A stretch of 64,000 nucleotides of DNA, from NCBI GenBank assembly GCA_033239125.1, contig BSWB01000003.1:130562320-130626319 (forward strand). The letters are read 5' to 3'. The notes below the pieces were generated by a model that ran no database searches, was not told where the DNA came from, and saw only the letters and a list, made by a program, of their open reading frames with translations. How positions within the stretch are numbered: position 1 is the first letter of the stretch; the number at the start of each line of letters is the position of its first letter. Shown here piece by piece: positions 1 through 11,416 of the stretch. The stretch is from Fagopyrum homotropicum. Taxonomy: Eukaryota > Streptophyta > Magnoliopsida > Caryophyllales > Polygonaceae. A program made the translations under genes and the position numbers.

Positions 1-2
1 AT

Positions 3-3000
3 AAAACAATTGCCAAGGTCCTTGCCTCACGCCTTAACTCAATCCTCCACACCGTTATAGGACCTTACCAATGTGCATTCGTGAGCAACCGATCCATTAA
101 ACACAATGTCTTAATTTGTCAAGAGCTTTTCCACAAATATAGCCAAAAACACATCTCCCCCGTGCTGCTATTAAGGTGGATATAACCAAAGCTTTTGATA
201 CCATCGAACATGAATTCATCCTCCACTGCCTCAATTTGATGGGATTCTCTCTCCCCTTCATTGTTTTGATTAGGGAGTGTATCACTACGGCCTTCTACTC
301 CGTCAACATCAACGGATCTCTCAAAGGTCGCTTCAAGGGTACTAGAGGCTTGAGACAAGGTTGTCCTCCTTCCCCACCCTATTCACAATTGCCATGGAAT
401 ACCTCGCGCAGATGATCAACCTTAATACCTCAAACTCCAACTTCAAACTCCACCCCAAGTGTCGTAGCCCATGCATCACTCATCTATGTTTTGCTGATGA
501 CCTTATGCTTTTCTGTCGTGGTGACTTGCAGTCCATCTCCATACTCAAGGCTACTCTGGACTCATTTGGTTTGCTCTCTGGCCTCAAAGTTAACACTTTC
601 AAGTCAGCTATCTTCACGGGTGGCATCCCTGCTGTTGATCAGGACCATTTCACCCAGGCTACGGGATTCACCAAGGGCTCCCTTCCTTTCCATTACCTGG
701 GACTTCCTGTTAGCAGTAGAAGACTTGCTATCATGGACTATCTCTCACTCATCCAAATGATCACTAAAAGGATCCAATTGTGGAGTGGAAAACTTCTATC
801 CTATGCAGACCGCATTCAGCTTATTTCCTCCATCCTAATGGCCCTTCATCACTACTAGAGTTCTATCTTTCTCCTGCCGACTGCCATCATCAATAAAATT
901 CAATTTATGATCAGATCATTCCTATGGTCAGGTAAAGAAACCAACAAACGAGCCCTTGTTGCCTGGAATATTGTCTGCACCCCTTAGAACACTACTACAA
1001 AAACTGGAAAATAACCCCGGCGTTTGCGGGAATATATGCCCGTCTACAACCGGGTTAAAGGTTAGGGCGATATTTGGTCTACCAACTTTATACCCCGGGC
1101 GTATGTTAAAAAATATCTGGGTTATTTTTTTTCTCTTTTGGTTTCGGTACCAACGATGCCAACCGGGATATATTCTATCAAATAACACGGAAAACTCATA
1201 CCCGGGGTATTTGAGAATGTCACATAACCGGATACGGGCCGGGTTATTTGACAAATTTAAATCAGCCGTTTATTTTAATAATATATAACCGGACATTTGA
1301 AAGTGGGTTATCCGACTATGTGCCCACCAAATAATCCTGACAATTAAGATCCGTGTTATTTGGTATAAAATTTATTACGAGACCATTGTACAGAATGTAA
1401 CCCAGATTTAATGTCCGGATTCTATACTTATTTTTTGGCTTTCACAAATTGTACCTGTCCCAAATGCAAAAAAAAAAAAACGGAGGCAACTAATTCCATT
1501 CACAAACATGATTCAAAGTCATGTACTTACTTAAACTCAAAACATCATCGTTTTGTGATCACCAATATCACATCTGAATTGAAAATGGGACATGTTCTTA
1601 AACTAAATGTCACCAAGTAAAGATATAAATGTTCACAATCTTCAAAAGAAATATTCATCGTGCTAGCTATGCACATCAACTAGAAGATAACCGGTGATGA
1701 AATCTTCACTGTTTTTGCCGCAGAGGTCATGAAGCCTAACAATTGATCAAGTTTTCAATCTCGTCATCTTCACTGCTTTGAATCTTCATGGAGAGCACAA
1801 TAACACAAAGTTTGGGAAAGTTACAAAGTGAAAGGTATATGGAGCCCTATGCGCCAGTCTCAAAGACAAAATATATACTAGAAGAAAAGGGCATTCAATG
1901 CAGTCTGTAGTGAGAAGCAACCTCTATCAAAATGCGAATCAATACCTTAAGGCTAAATCTGGCTTGACAAACACATTTAAAACATCAAAAGGCTAAATTG
2001 TATCTCTATCATTACTATTTGAGAAAGAAATTTGGATAGCAAGAAGGATAACTAAGCCCCTATACTCAATGATCAGCTAGCAAACCCTTAAACAAGCTTG
2101 AATTTCAATGTGCAAGAGAAAGAGAAATTAAAAACCAATGAAACCTAAAATATCAATCTTAAAAAATAATCGAATTCAAGGAGGCAAATTTTTATGCTAA
2201 AATCAATCCACAATGTACTTCAATAAACAAAAAAACCTGAAACTTCACTCCACGTTCTTATAAATCCAATGCCCAACTCAACTTGTCAAATTCAAGCTAA
2301 ACTCAAACTGAACCTTGGAAGGCCTAAATTAGAGCAATTGCATGAAAATCAACCATAGGAGGAAAGGAAATCATATTGAGAAATCGATTCCAGGTTGTGG
2401 ATTAGAGCAAGAGGAATGAAGAGGTGGATTAGCTGAACCCGGAATTAACAGTCATTGTAACGGATCAGATATGTATAAGAGGCGGAGAGAGTTGACAGAT
2501 AGATACATACCCACAATAACAAAAGTAGAAGGTGGAATCGAGCTTGGATGATCGCAGATTCGTCCTAAACCCTAGTCGGAGGCAACAGAGATTGAGAAAA
2601 GAGAAAAGTCGTCAATCGCCGAGACTCGAGAGCGATGCAAGAGAGTTGGAGAGAGCAAAGACTACCAAGCCAGGTCATGTCGCCGGAGGAAGATCCGACA
2701 GTGGTCGGAGACAGCAACTGTCGCAAGTCATTCGGTCTTCGCTAGTCGCATGTCGCCAGTCGTGGGAGAAAAGTAAAGTTGAAAAGTAAAAAAAAATTAC
2801 ATATATTGCGGGTGTTTTGACGAATTTACCATTTTAACCTACTATATAACCCAGTGGTCAAAGTAACCGTGTTATAAATATTTTATATAATCCGGATATA
2901 ACAATGTTCGCGTTATTTACATACCTCTTGCGCAATTTTACATAACTTTATAACCCGGGTAGTACAACATCCGTGTTAGTATAGTTTCAAAATTAAATTT

Positions 3001-3921
3001 TTTAAGAAAATCTAATTTTATACCTCATGATTTATAAGCCCGGGATATATTGTAAGGGTTATAAACACATTTTTATAGTAGTGGAAGGATGGCGGGCTTG
3101 GTTTCCCTGATATCCAAGCGCGCAACAAAGCCTGCCTTGCTCGGCACATTTTTGACATTGACCGAAACCCGGACAACCTTTGGGTCTCTTGGATCTCATC
3201 CAATCTGCTAAAGAGAGACTCCATTTTGGACTGCCAAGCCAAGCACCATCATAGTCACTACCGGAAGACACTACTGTCCATTCGTGATGAACTTCCTTTG
3301 CCTTCTGATGGGTCCAATATGATCTCTACTATCTCTAGTAATGGATCCTTCGACCCTAAGAAGGAATACACTATCTTCCGATCATCTAACCTCCCTCCTC
3401 CCATTGCCACCAACCAAATCATTTGTTCCAAATTCATCATTCTCAAGTGTAGTTGCATTGCATGGATTGCCAGCCTCCAGAGGCTCCCTACCCTCACTAA
3501 ACTTCACCAATGGAACTTAATTGAGAGCACCACTTGCTTGCTTTGCTCATGTTGGCCTGAAGATGATGATCACCTATGGTCTGGATACCGCTACACTTCT
3601 CTTGTTCTTGACATCACATCTAGATGGGGGAGAGTCCAGTACCTAGCCCCATACATCCATAACCTATGGTCGTGGCTTCACCAGCTCCCAAACCCAAAAA
3701 ATAACCTCCTTGAGACCGCTCGTGTAGCTGTTATGTTTGCAACAATCTACTTTGTTTGGAAAGCCCGAAACAACCTTGCTCACAATAAGGTCTACACTAG
3801 AGCCTTAGATTGTGCTAGTGAAACTATAAGAGCCACTAAGCTCCACCTCTCTCACCATTGGAAGGACCGATCTCCCCAAACTCTTGCAACTGCTGGAATG
3901 CTCGAGATAGCTCTTATCTAA
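3..3921 (+). pseudogene. LINE reverse transcriptase, split by a CACTA insertion
   Basis: Non-LTR retrotransposon ORF2 remnant, cut at the left edge of the window. Reverse-transcriptase blocks appear in order: KVLASRLN near base 3, DITKAFDTIEHEF from 179, GLRQGCPPSP near 350, FADDLMLFCRG near 490, then the thumb region to 855. After the CACTA element (990-3083) the reading resumes at once with KDGGLGFPDIQARNK and runs through a zf-RVT-like C-terminus (WIASLQRLPT, CLLCSCWPEDDDHLW) to the stop at 3919. Frame changes near 170 and near 370, and TAG stops at 856 and 984, show that it is dead. The endonuclease domain would lie outside the window. The sequence is close to that of the LINE at 37400-38960. 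The family assignment is secure; the exact clade was not resolved. Confidence 0.9.
990..3083. mobile_element. Non-autonomous CACTA (En/Spm-like) element
   Basis: Begins CACTACTACAAAAA and ends TTTTTATAGTAGTG, a 14-bp terminal inverted repeat with one mismatch. It is flanked on both sides by the 3-bp direct repeat GAA (987-989 and 3084-3086), the duplication size expected for CACTA elements. Removing it plus one GAA restores the LINE reading frame around it. Subterminal regions repeat short AACCCGG/CCGGGT motifs many times, as CACTA ends do. No transposase domain is visible. A GC-richer block at about 2540-2790 looks like a 5' leader read on the minus strand (it contains CTAGGGTTTAGG there) and could be a remnant of the element's own promoter or a captured gene piece. 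Confidence 0.9.
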
Positions 3922-4029
3922 GTTGTTTCACTCCTCTTTCATCCTTGTACGTTGTAAGTGTAATCCTTCCCAATTCATGTCCATCCCTTTCTCGTAATAC
4001 AAGTAATTTTTCAAAAAAGAAAAGAAAAG
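3922..4029 (+). other. LINE 3' UTR and A-rich tail
   Basis: Short 3' UTR after the LINE stop codon. It ends in AATACAAGTAATTTTTC followed by an A-rich tail with G interruptions. The same terminal string, in reverse complement, ends the LINE at 37400, which fixes this as the family's 3' terminus. Confidence 0.75.
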
Positions 4030-4280
4030 CATATCTAGTTTAAAATGTGTTAGAGCAAAATGTAGGGAATTGACACAAGTGTCATCTGAAGCATATGAGA
4101 TCTATAGGATTGTGTCATGTGCCACTTCAACCTATGATCTCAATTTATCTTTATAGTAAATAAATAATTAAATTGTTTTTCTATCTTTATAAATTTATAA
4201 AAAAAAAACCCTACAAAATTTTTACAATTATGGTCCAAGATCGGATCGGACCGTAATTTTTGGTCCGGTCAAAAAGTGTG
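4030..4280. other. AT-rich spacer with a hAT-MITE-like scrap
   Basis: No gene. The stretch at about 4230-4290 (GATCGGATCGGACCG, GGTCCGGTC, then GCAGTCCTA) resembles the interior and one terminus of hAT-type MITEs such as the intact copy at 21662-21835. No second terminus or duplication was found. Confidence 0.4.
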
Positions 4281-4284
4281 CAGT

Positions 4285-5990
4285 CCTACTTTCATCACAT
4301 GAAGCACAAGAAATCTGGATGTGGCCTTATGTCGTTAAAACTTGATCTTTCTAAGGCTTTTGACAAGATAGAATGTAGTTTTTCTCAAAGCTGTTTTGGA
4401 GCAAATTAATTTTGCTTCTAGATGGATTGATGTGATCATCGAAGTGTGTCTTTTGTGATTTTCTTTCAATCTTAACAATAACATCATGGGTGATCTTACT
4501 CGATCTCGTGGAGTCCGACAAGGTGATCCGATGTCTCCCTACGTACCTTTTTATTCTATGCACTGATGTTCTTTCTTGTTTGATTAAGAATGCAGTGGTC
4601 GAAGGACCTCTCTCAAGCTTAAAAATTTGTAGAAAAGCTCCTATTGTCTCTCACCATCTATTCGTGGATGATAGCTTGCTATTCATGAAAGCCATACTCA
4701 AGAATTGTGAAAAGCCATACTCAAGAATTGTGAAGCTATCCTTGATCATTCTACTGGATATTAGGTGGAATTCTTATCACAAGCTAGAAAAGAAGTTCTC
4801 ATCAAATTTGTTGCCTAGAGTATTCCAGTTTACACCTCGAGCATTTACAAATTGCTCGCTCTAGTTGGGCTCTAATGATCAACATAGACATATTCGTTGG
4901 AAAAAATGGAAAGATATTTGTCTCCCTAACAACTTAGGTGGGATGAGATTCTAAGATCTCTGCACTTCTAATCTTGCTTTGCTCGCAAAACATGGATGAC
5001 GTTTTATTCGGCCTCTAGTTTACTTAATGCTTCGGGATTCGATTGGTCTTAATCGAATTTATCTTTGGAGGAGTTTTTGTAATGCTAAATACTAGGGTTG
5101 TTCCCTTTTAGTTTGGGTTACGGTCCGGTACAGACCATAATATACCCGTTAGGTTTTATGTTCTCCTAGACTTCTCACTATCTTCGATTCTCAAACTCTC
5201 GCTTCTAGCTTCTCTCGACTCTGCATCTCTCAAACTTTAAGCCTGGGTCTCGCACACACTCACTTTCTTGATCATTCTACTCCCGACGGCCTACTCATTG
5301 GTAACTTTGTAACCCTAAGTCTGGATCTTTCCCAAACTCTCATTCTGTCTCTCGAGTATGTATCTCGAGTTTGGTTTTTTGTGGGATTTCTACTGTTTGC
5401 AATTGTATATGGATTTCTTCTATTAGCAATAGTTCTAACTTGGATTGGGATACACTACATCTCTTCGGGTACTCTGGGCAAAAAAGATAGTAATTTGTTG
5501 TACGTTGAGCTACTTTATTATAGTCGGGGCAAAAAAGACAGTATTAAGAAAGGACTTGGTAATTCCTTGCTTAAGTAAGACCTTGGTTGGAGAGTTGGAA
5601 ATGGTTCATCTATTTGGGTTTATGAAGACGCATGGCTACCTGATAAAGAACTTGGTATGAGAGTTCCTTATATCGCGCGCTATCTTGCATGATCTTGATC
5701 TTCTTCTTCAAGTGCCTGACTTACTCAACTCTGATGGCTGGAACTATGAGCTTGATTCTGAAGTTAATATTACAATGATCAAAGAGGGTTTCAAGCGGCT
5801 TTGGTCTTATGAACCTACGTACCTCTAGGATTTCTGTTTTGGGTCGAGCTGAAAATTCTGTCAAATGGGCTGTTGGATTTTTGAAGATGAATACTGATGT
5901 TGCATCTCTAGAGAAACCATCAAGGATGATTAAGCGTGTTTTGTCAAAATTTTCTTACTCTATGGAACCTCTCGTGGGGAGCTTTCACTA
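4285..5990 (+). pseudogene. Decayed LINE (RT and RNase H remnants)
   Basis: Pieces of a different LINE family survive in several frames. LKLDLSKAFDKIE lies near 4340, RSRGVRQGDPMSPY near 4510, and FVDDSLLFMKA (the catalytic block, with F-V-D-D) near 4660. WRVGNGSSIWVYEDAW, the usual downstream LINE motif, is recognisable near 5590. An RNase H start, VGFLKMNTDVA, is near 5870. Multiple stops and shifts make it nonfunctional. A perfect 23-bp tandem duplication at 4688-4710 and 4711-4733 lies just after the catalytic block and adds to the damage. About 5095-5540 has no LINE similarity that I can see and may be a later insertion. Confidence 0.75.
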
Positions 5991-6023
5991 GGACCGTCCA
6001 ATGAGCTTTGAATTTGAATGTGT

Positions 6024-6290
6024 TAACGTTTTCTTTATTCATTTTAAAAATTATGTTTTATTAAGAAAAAATTTTATTTTTAATATATTTTTGGAGAAAA
6101 TTTTATTAAAAGAAGGGATTAAAAAATATTATAAAATGGTGTTTTGAAGGCATGTATCAACGTCTTTTCTATTAATTTTAAAAATTATGTTTTATTAAAA
6201 AACAGAGAAAAAAATCTTATTTTTAATATATTTTTGGAGGAACTTCTTTAAAAAAAGGATAAAAAATATATATTATAAAACGGTAAATAA
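6024..6290 (+). repeat. Two-copy AT-rich direct repeat
   Basis: Two adjacent units of about 130 bp share AAAAATTATGTTTTATTAA, then ATTTTTAATATATTTTTGGAG, then a run ending in AATATTATAAA. The copies are diverged by small indels. No coding potential. Confidence 0.55.
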
Positions 6291-6569
6291 ATAAAATAAA
6301 AGAACAAGTGTGGAGAAAGTTTGAACTTTTGACTATTTGAACTTAATATTGAGGTTTAACCATTATGACAAGCAATATTTTGCTTGATATACCATTTAAA
6401 AATAATGTTGAGGCCCCTAAAACTATGGGCCTAATAACAATCCTTGTTGGAAAGATCTGACCATGTTCGTCGTCGTTGTAACTCTCACAACCTTGATAGA
6501 GATTTCCAAGTCTTTCACTATAACCTTATTGTATATCTTGTTCAACCGGCTCTTCTTGATATGAGCGCG

Positions 6570-6595
6570 TGTGTATATATATATATATATATATA
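6570..6595. repeat. (TA)n microsatellite
   Basis: Simple dinucleotide run. Just downstream, TTTTCTTACGGTAAGAAG at about 6608-6625 is a short palindromic motif often seen near plant transposon ends; no element boundary was fixed. Confidence 0.8.
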
Positions 6596-7772
6596 ATGTT
6601 GTGAAATTTTCTTACGGTAAGAAGTAAAAACCTATCAAAGACGTTGGATTAAAATAAAACAACGGCTAAGATTAGGATTGATATTATGATAAGCTATATA
6701 TTATTTATCATTTAAATGTTCATTCTTTGATTGAGAATAACAATTATGGTTATATAAATAGAACAATATCTTCACTAATCTATATACATATATTAAAGCC
6801 AAAGCATTTCCTTCAACGTGGTTCATCTTAACTTATTTTATGCCACGTGTCATTTCTTTAGAATTTTGATTTTTTTAAAAAAAATTATATATACATTTAT
6901 CATATTTAAATTAGTCAATAATGTAATAGTATAATTATCCTATAATAGAAGTTATATTTATCCACTTACCATACATGTCTTTTTATATATCTACACATAT
7001 ACATAAACATAGTTAAAATTATAATAATAGATTTATTATTCTATGATAAAAATTATACCAAAATAACATTATATATATAGCTATGCATATATTTATCTAT
7101 ACTAAATATACTTTTTTATTTTATGTATAGATGCTAATGTATTTTAATTTTATTAAAAAAAGAGATTATTTTTATTAAACTTCTATCAATTAATTTATAT
7201 ACATATATTAAAACATAAACACTTTGTGTCACGTGTCGTGATCTTATAAACTTCACACCACGTGTCATTTTTTTGCGCATCTTAATTTTATAATTATAGT
7301 AATTAACAAATCAATAAAAAAAACAATGATATAGATAATAGATATATTATTTTCATTTATAATTTTATCACAATCTTCAATATATTCTTAAGATATCCTT
7401 TTCATTACTTTTAAAAAAAATTTCACTTTTAATTATAAAATGATTAGATTATTTATTATTCTAACTTTAACATATAAATATATAGTTTTTATATTAATTA
7501 GGAAATAATCACTAACTTAAAAATGTATAAATTTTTATAACATAATTATTACATCTTTTTTTTATAGATATTATTTAAAACAACCTAAGATAATTTTGTA
7601 ATTGAATTTTTTAAATGTTCTCTACTTTAACATTTATATTTTAATTTTGAAATTTATTTATATTTTTTCTTTTAAAAATTTTTATTTCACTTTTATCAAC
7701 TTTATAAAATAGTCTACTAACATTAACTAAGATATGTAATATTGTCTAAATTAGTCGATTTTTAATTGGAAA

Positions 7773-7946
7773 TAATTTAGTTTGCTAGGCTTTTTTGAGT
7801 TTTAGTTTTAGTAAATGTACCCCTTGAGTGAAGAGTGTTTAGAGTTTGAGAGAAAATACAAATGGTTGGGGTATATTTACCTAATTAAAAAACTAAATGG
7901 CCTAGTTACTAAAAGTAAAACTCAAAAAAGCCTATTAACCAAATTA
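7773..7946. mobile_element. Small inverted-repeat MITE
   Basis: The left arm (7773-7823) contains TAGGCTTTTTTGAGTTTTA and ends in ACCCC. The right arm (7868-7946) carries the reverse complement, TAAAACTCAAAAAAGCCTA, and begins GGGGTA. The right arm has an extra segment of about 25 bp. The 44-bp centre is unique. The target duplication was not resolved, so the superfamily is open. A distant partial match (ACTAGGCTTTTGTTAG) occurs near 50460. Confidence 0.65.
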
Positions 7947-7985
7947 GCCCTTTTTATTGTTTATCTGAAATTATAATTAATTTAA

Positions 7986-9014
7986 AGGAAATTCCGGATG
8001 GTACCCTCGTGGTTTGGGGTATTCCGGATTTTGCCCACCAGTTTTTTCAAGTTCGGATGGTACCCTTAAGTTTATGTTGTTTTCCGGATTTTGCCCAAAT
8101 TCATTACACTTTTTAAAATTCCATTAAAAACATACAAAAAAAATAAACTAAAATTATAAAACAACTTAAAATAGAAAAATTAGTGTTTTCTTTTATTTTA
8201 AAATAGAAAAAATTAAAAAAAAAACTTAAAACAACTTAAAAAAATATATATATTATATTAATTTAAAAATAAATAAGTTAGATAATTTTAAAAAATTTAA
8301 AAAAATCAGTGTTTTCTTTTATTTTAAAAATAAATAAATTGGGTTAGCATTTTTTAACAAAATCTAAAAACATAAGTTTTATGCTTTATTTCAAAAATAA
8401 ATAAAATAAGAATTTTTTTAAAAATTTTAAAAAAATTACTGTTTTAATTTATTATTAAATAAATCAGTTTTTTAATTTTTTTTATTTTTTAATATTACTT
8501 TATTTTCTTTCTTTTAGTTTTGGGAAATAAATAAAATAGAAAAATTATTTATTTATTTTAATAATAAATTAAAACAGTGCTTTTTTTATTTTTTAAAAGA
8601 GTCCTTATTTTATTTATTTTTTAAATAAAGTATAACACTTATGTTTTTAGATTTTGTTAAAAATATGCTAATTCTATTTTTTATTTTAAAAATAAATAAA
8701 ACACTGATTTTTGAATTTTTTAAAATTTATCTAATTTATTTATTTTTAATTAATATAATATATATTTTTTTAAAAAAAAATTTAATGTTTTACTTTATTT
8801 TTAAAATAAATAATTTATTCTTTCTATTTTAAGTTGTTTTTTAATTTTAGTTTATTTTATTTTGTATGTTTTTAAAGGAATTTAAAAAAAGTGTAATGAA
8901 TTTGGGCAAAATCCGGAAAACAACATAAACTTAAGGGTACCATCCGAACTTGAAAAAACTGGTGGGCAAAATCCGGAATACCCCAAACCACGAGGGTTTC
9001 ATCCGGAATTTCCC
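7986..9014. mobile_element. Mutator-like foldback element, one giant palindrome
   Basis: Flanked by the perfect 9-bp direct repeat TTAATTTAA (7977-7985 and 9015-9023). The outer ~145 bp of each end are near-perfect inverted repeats containing GGAAATTCCGGATG and GGGCAAAATCCGGA blocks. The match continues inward through the AT-rich interior: AATAAATTAAAACAGT on the right pairs with ACTGTTTTAATTTATT on the left, so the arms meet near 8500. The 9-bp duplication and long terminal inverted repeats fit a non-autonomous Mutator-like element. No coding region is present. Confidence 0.85.
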
Positions 9015-9148
9015 TTAATTTAATTATAAGTTTTAATTAATCTTTTGTTAGTTAATTAAAATCATTATGTTACATAATTTTTTTATAAAAATTTTAAAAA
9101 TTACAAAATTTAAATCATATCCGTGTCTTGGCACGGGAACTACACTAG

Positions 9149-9788
9149 TTTATACCTAATTAGTCTCACACAAATACTACTCAATTATAACGAAAATATT
9201 GAGACGATAATGTAAACAATTGTGGATGACGTCTAGAGTATTCATTCATATGCTGGCCCCGATTAGTGTTTAACTTATGTTTCCCTATACTGAGATCTTT
9301 TATATTATCTTTTTCAAAAAAATTATTTTTTTTTTTCCAATTTTTGAATTTATTTTGGTATTGAATTGTAATTATTACCTAAAATAACTTATGGTGGTAC
9401 TCTAATCTTAGGCGTTCATATATCAATTCATTGACTTGTAAATTGACTTAAAATTTGGAAAAATCCTTGACGTTCAAATCAAAGGTTCACACACACTCAA
9501 TTTTCATACTTTTATATGTCATTGTTCATATTTTTATTCGTCGGTGTTCAAAGTGTTTTTTTTATGCCATTGTTCATGCTTTTATTCATCGGTGTTCATA
9601 AATATGAAAAAGAACATGGGATAAAGAAATGTGAGAGAAGTTTGACCGTTTCTTTCTTACTTTTTTTTAGTTCTGATATATTTTTATACTAATTGTAACT
9701 ACCAAAATGTCATTAATGATATCTTGTGTGAGAGCTTGATTTAAAACACATGCGATGACTCACAACGCTCCTTATTCCTATCTAAAAA
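9149..9788. other. AT-rich spacer
   Basis: No gene or clear element. Short direct repeats of TTCATACTTTTAT and TTCATGCTTTTATTCATCGGTGTTCA occur at about 9500-9600. Confidence 0.5.

Positions 9789-9845
<57 letters not shown>
9789..9845. repeat. (CT)n-(AT)n microsatellite
   Basis: A CT run passes directly into an AT run. Confidence 0.9.
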
Positions 9846-9847
<2 letters not shown>

Positions 9848-10009
9848 TTTAGATGAGAACCAGTTTTACGGAGAGAAATGAGAACCTCTAGTGCTTGTCA
9901 GATTAAAAGTTATCAACGACTAAGATCAATTGTGTTTGTTTGCATTATTACGCCTAATTACATTCCTTGTATCAAAAAATAACATTCCTTGTTCGTGTTG
10001 TTTAGATTT

Positions 10010-10268
10010 GAAAAAATTGGTGATATAGGGCCCTAAATGCTTCATCTTTGTGTTTGGGCCCATATATAAAATAATAAAAAGTATGACTATGTGGCAAATG
10101 GTAATGATGGTGGTGGGTATATTGATGTATAAAATTTAAATATTAATTTGATGGTTACTTTTTGTCCACATTTTCCCCTATATTTTTTATTCCTTTATTT
10201 TTCTCTCTCATCACTTTCTCTCACCCGAAACTCTCTCCCTCCCGTAACCCTTCCTTCTTCATCTCGTG
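10010..10268. repeat. Left part of a dispersed repeat cut by the Ty3 element
   Basis: Sequence just upstream of the LTR retrotransposon, ending in a CT-rich leader-like tract (CTCTCTCCCTCCCG) and TCGTG. Its continuation is at 20560, after the Ty3 element. The downstream part matches the repeat at 34840-35490 well; this upstream part matches 34600-34830 only loosely. Confidence 0.4.
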
Positions 10269-11382
10269 TGTAATAACCGGAATTTTGAAACCCGTTAAAC
10301 CGGATTATAATCGATTTCCGAAACGTCAATCTTAAATAAATAAGTACATAAATTAAAAATAAAATAGAACGAGTGTTGTTTCCATCATTTTATGTGACAT
10401 TAATTCACATAAATTGACGAAACCTTGTAACCGGAAATAAACTTCGCACCTTAAAATAAGAATGGTAATAAATTTATAAAAGAATACGGAAATTAATTCC
10501 GTATTATATAAATTTTCCGCACTTAATTAACGAGTTCCGGATCCTATTTTAAAGAGAGAGAGGCTGAATATAACCTGCTACAAGGCCCAATTATCGGCCC
10601 AGCCAGTCAGCCCACTCTTAAGAAACTAACCTAATTAACCTAATTAAAATTAATCTAATTACACCTACCTACCCTGCCGCTACCCTTCGTCTCCCACCTT
10701 CTGAAGAGAGCATCGATCAGCAGCCCTTCCGCCTTCAACCGGAGACTCGCCACCGTGCCTGCGCCGCGCTCGTCCGCCTCCCCTGCTCACCGGCGACATC
10801 GGCCTAGGTAAGTTACCCTCTCGTACCACTCCCTCCTCTCCTTCTCTATTTCCGGAACTGCAACGGTTTGACGCACGCCACACTCGACTACAGGCCCTAG
10901 CAGCCATCGAGCCGCCGCTACGACCACCAAGGCGCCCAGCCGTTGCGAGTCCCACCAGTGAGCCGCCGTTGCACCCTCCTGGACTAGCGTCGGTGACAAG
11001 GTGAGTCGTCCGCCCTATTCTTCTTCCTCCTTCTGTTCCGGTGCGCTGGGCTAACTGCCTCTCTTGCGGCTGTTGTGTTGAACCAGCCCAGATCTTCCCG
11101 CCAGTGAGCCGCCGCCTTCTGCTGCTTCCGTACCCTGTGCCGCCGCCGCACCCAGTTGCACCCTCCCGGACCAGCGTCGGTGACTAGGTGAGTCCGGTTG
11201 GTTGTACTGTTGAGTTACTAAGTACACTGTGATATGTATATATATACATATTGGAATTGTATGAATGCAGTACAATGTATACATGTATATATGATAAGAA
11301 GTAGAAGCGGGAAGTTATAAAAATAAGTATCAGTTAGTATAGTGTATATAGGAGTTGTGTATGCCGAGTATATAAATATACG

Positions 11383-11416
<34 letters not shown>

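Larger units (their letters stand above)
6779..9148 (+). mobile_element. Helitron-like element, host for nested insertions
   Basis: The 5' end reads A|TCTATATACATATATTAAAG, matching the usual plant Helitron start (TC followed by a TATA-rich string). The 3' end has a hairpin (CCGTG, six-base loop, CACGG at about 9121-9136), then a short spacer and CTAG|T at 9145-9149. No terminal repeats or target duplication are seen, as expected for this class. A second 5'-like start (TATATACATATATTAAAAC) lies at 7196. No Rep/helicase gene is present, so it would be non-autonomous. Much of its length is made up of the nested elements at 7773-7946 and 7986-9014. Confidence 0.55.

Noticed and set aside
5100..5150. 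hAT-MITE-like start (TAGGGTTGTTCCC, GGTCCGGTACAGACC)
   Set aside because: No matching inverted end or 8-bp duplication was found; the fragment at 4230-4290 is in the wrong order to pair with it.
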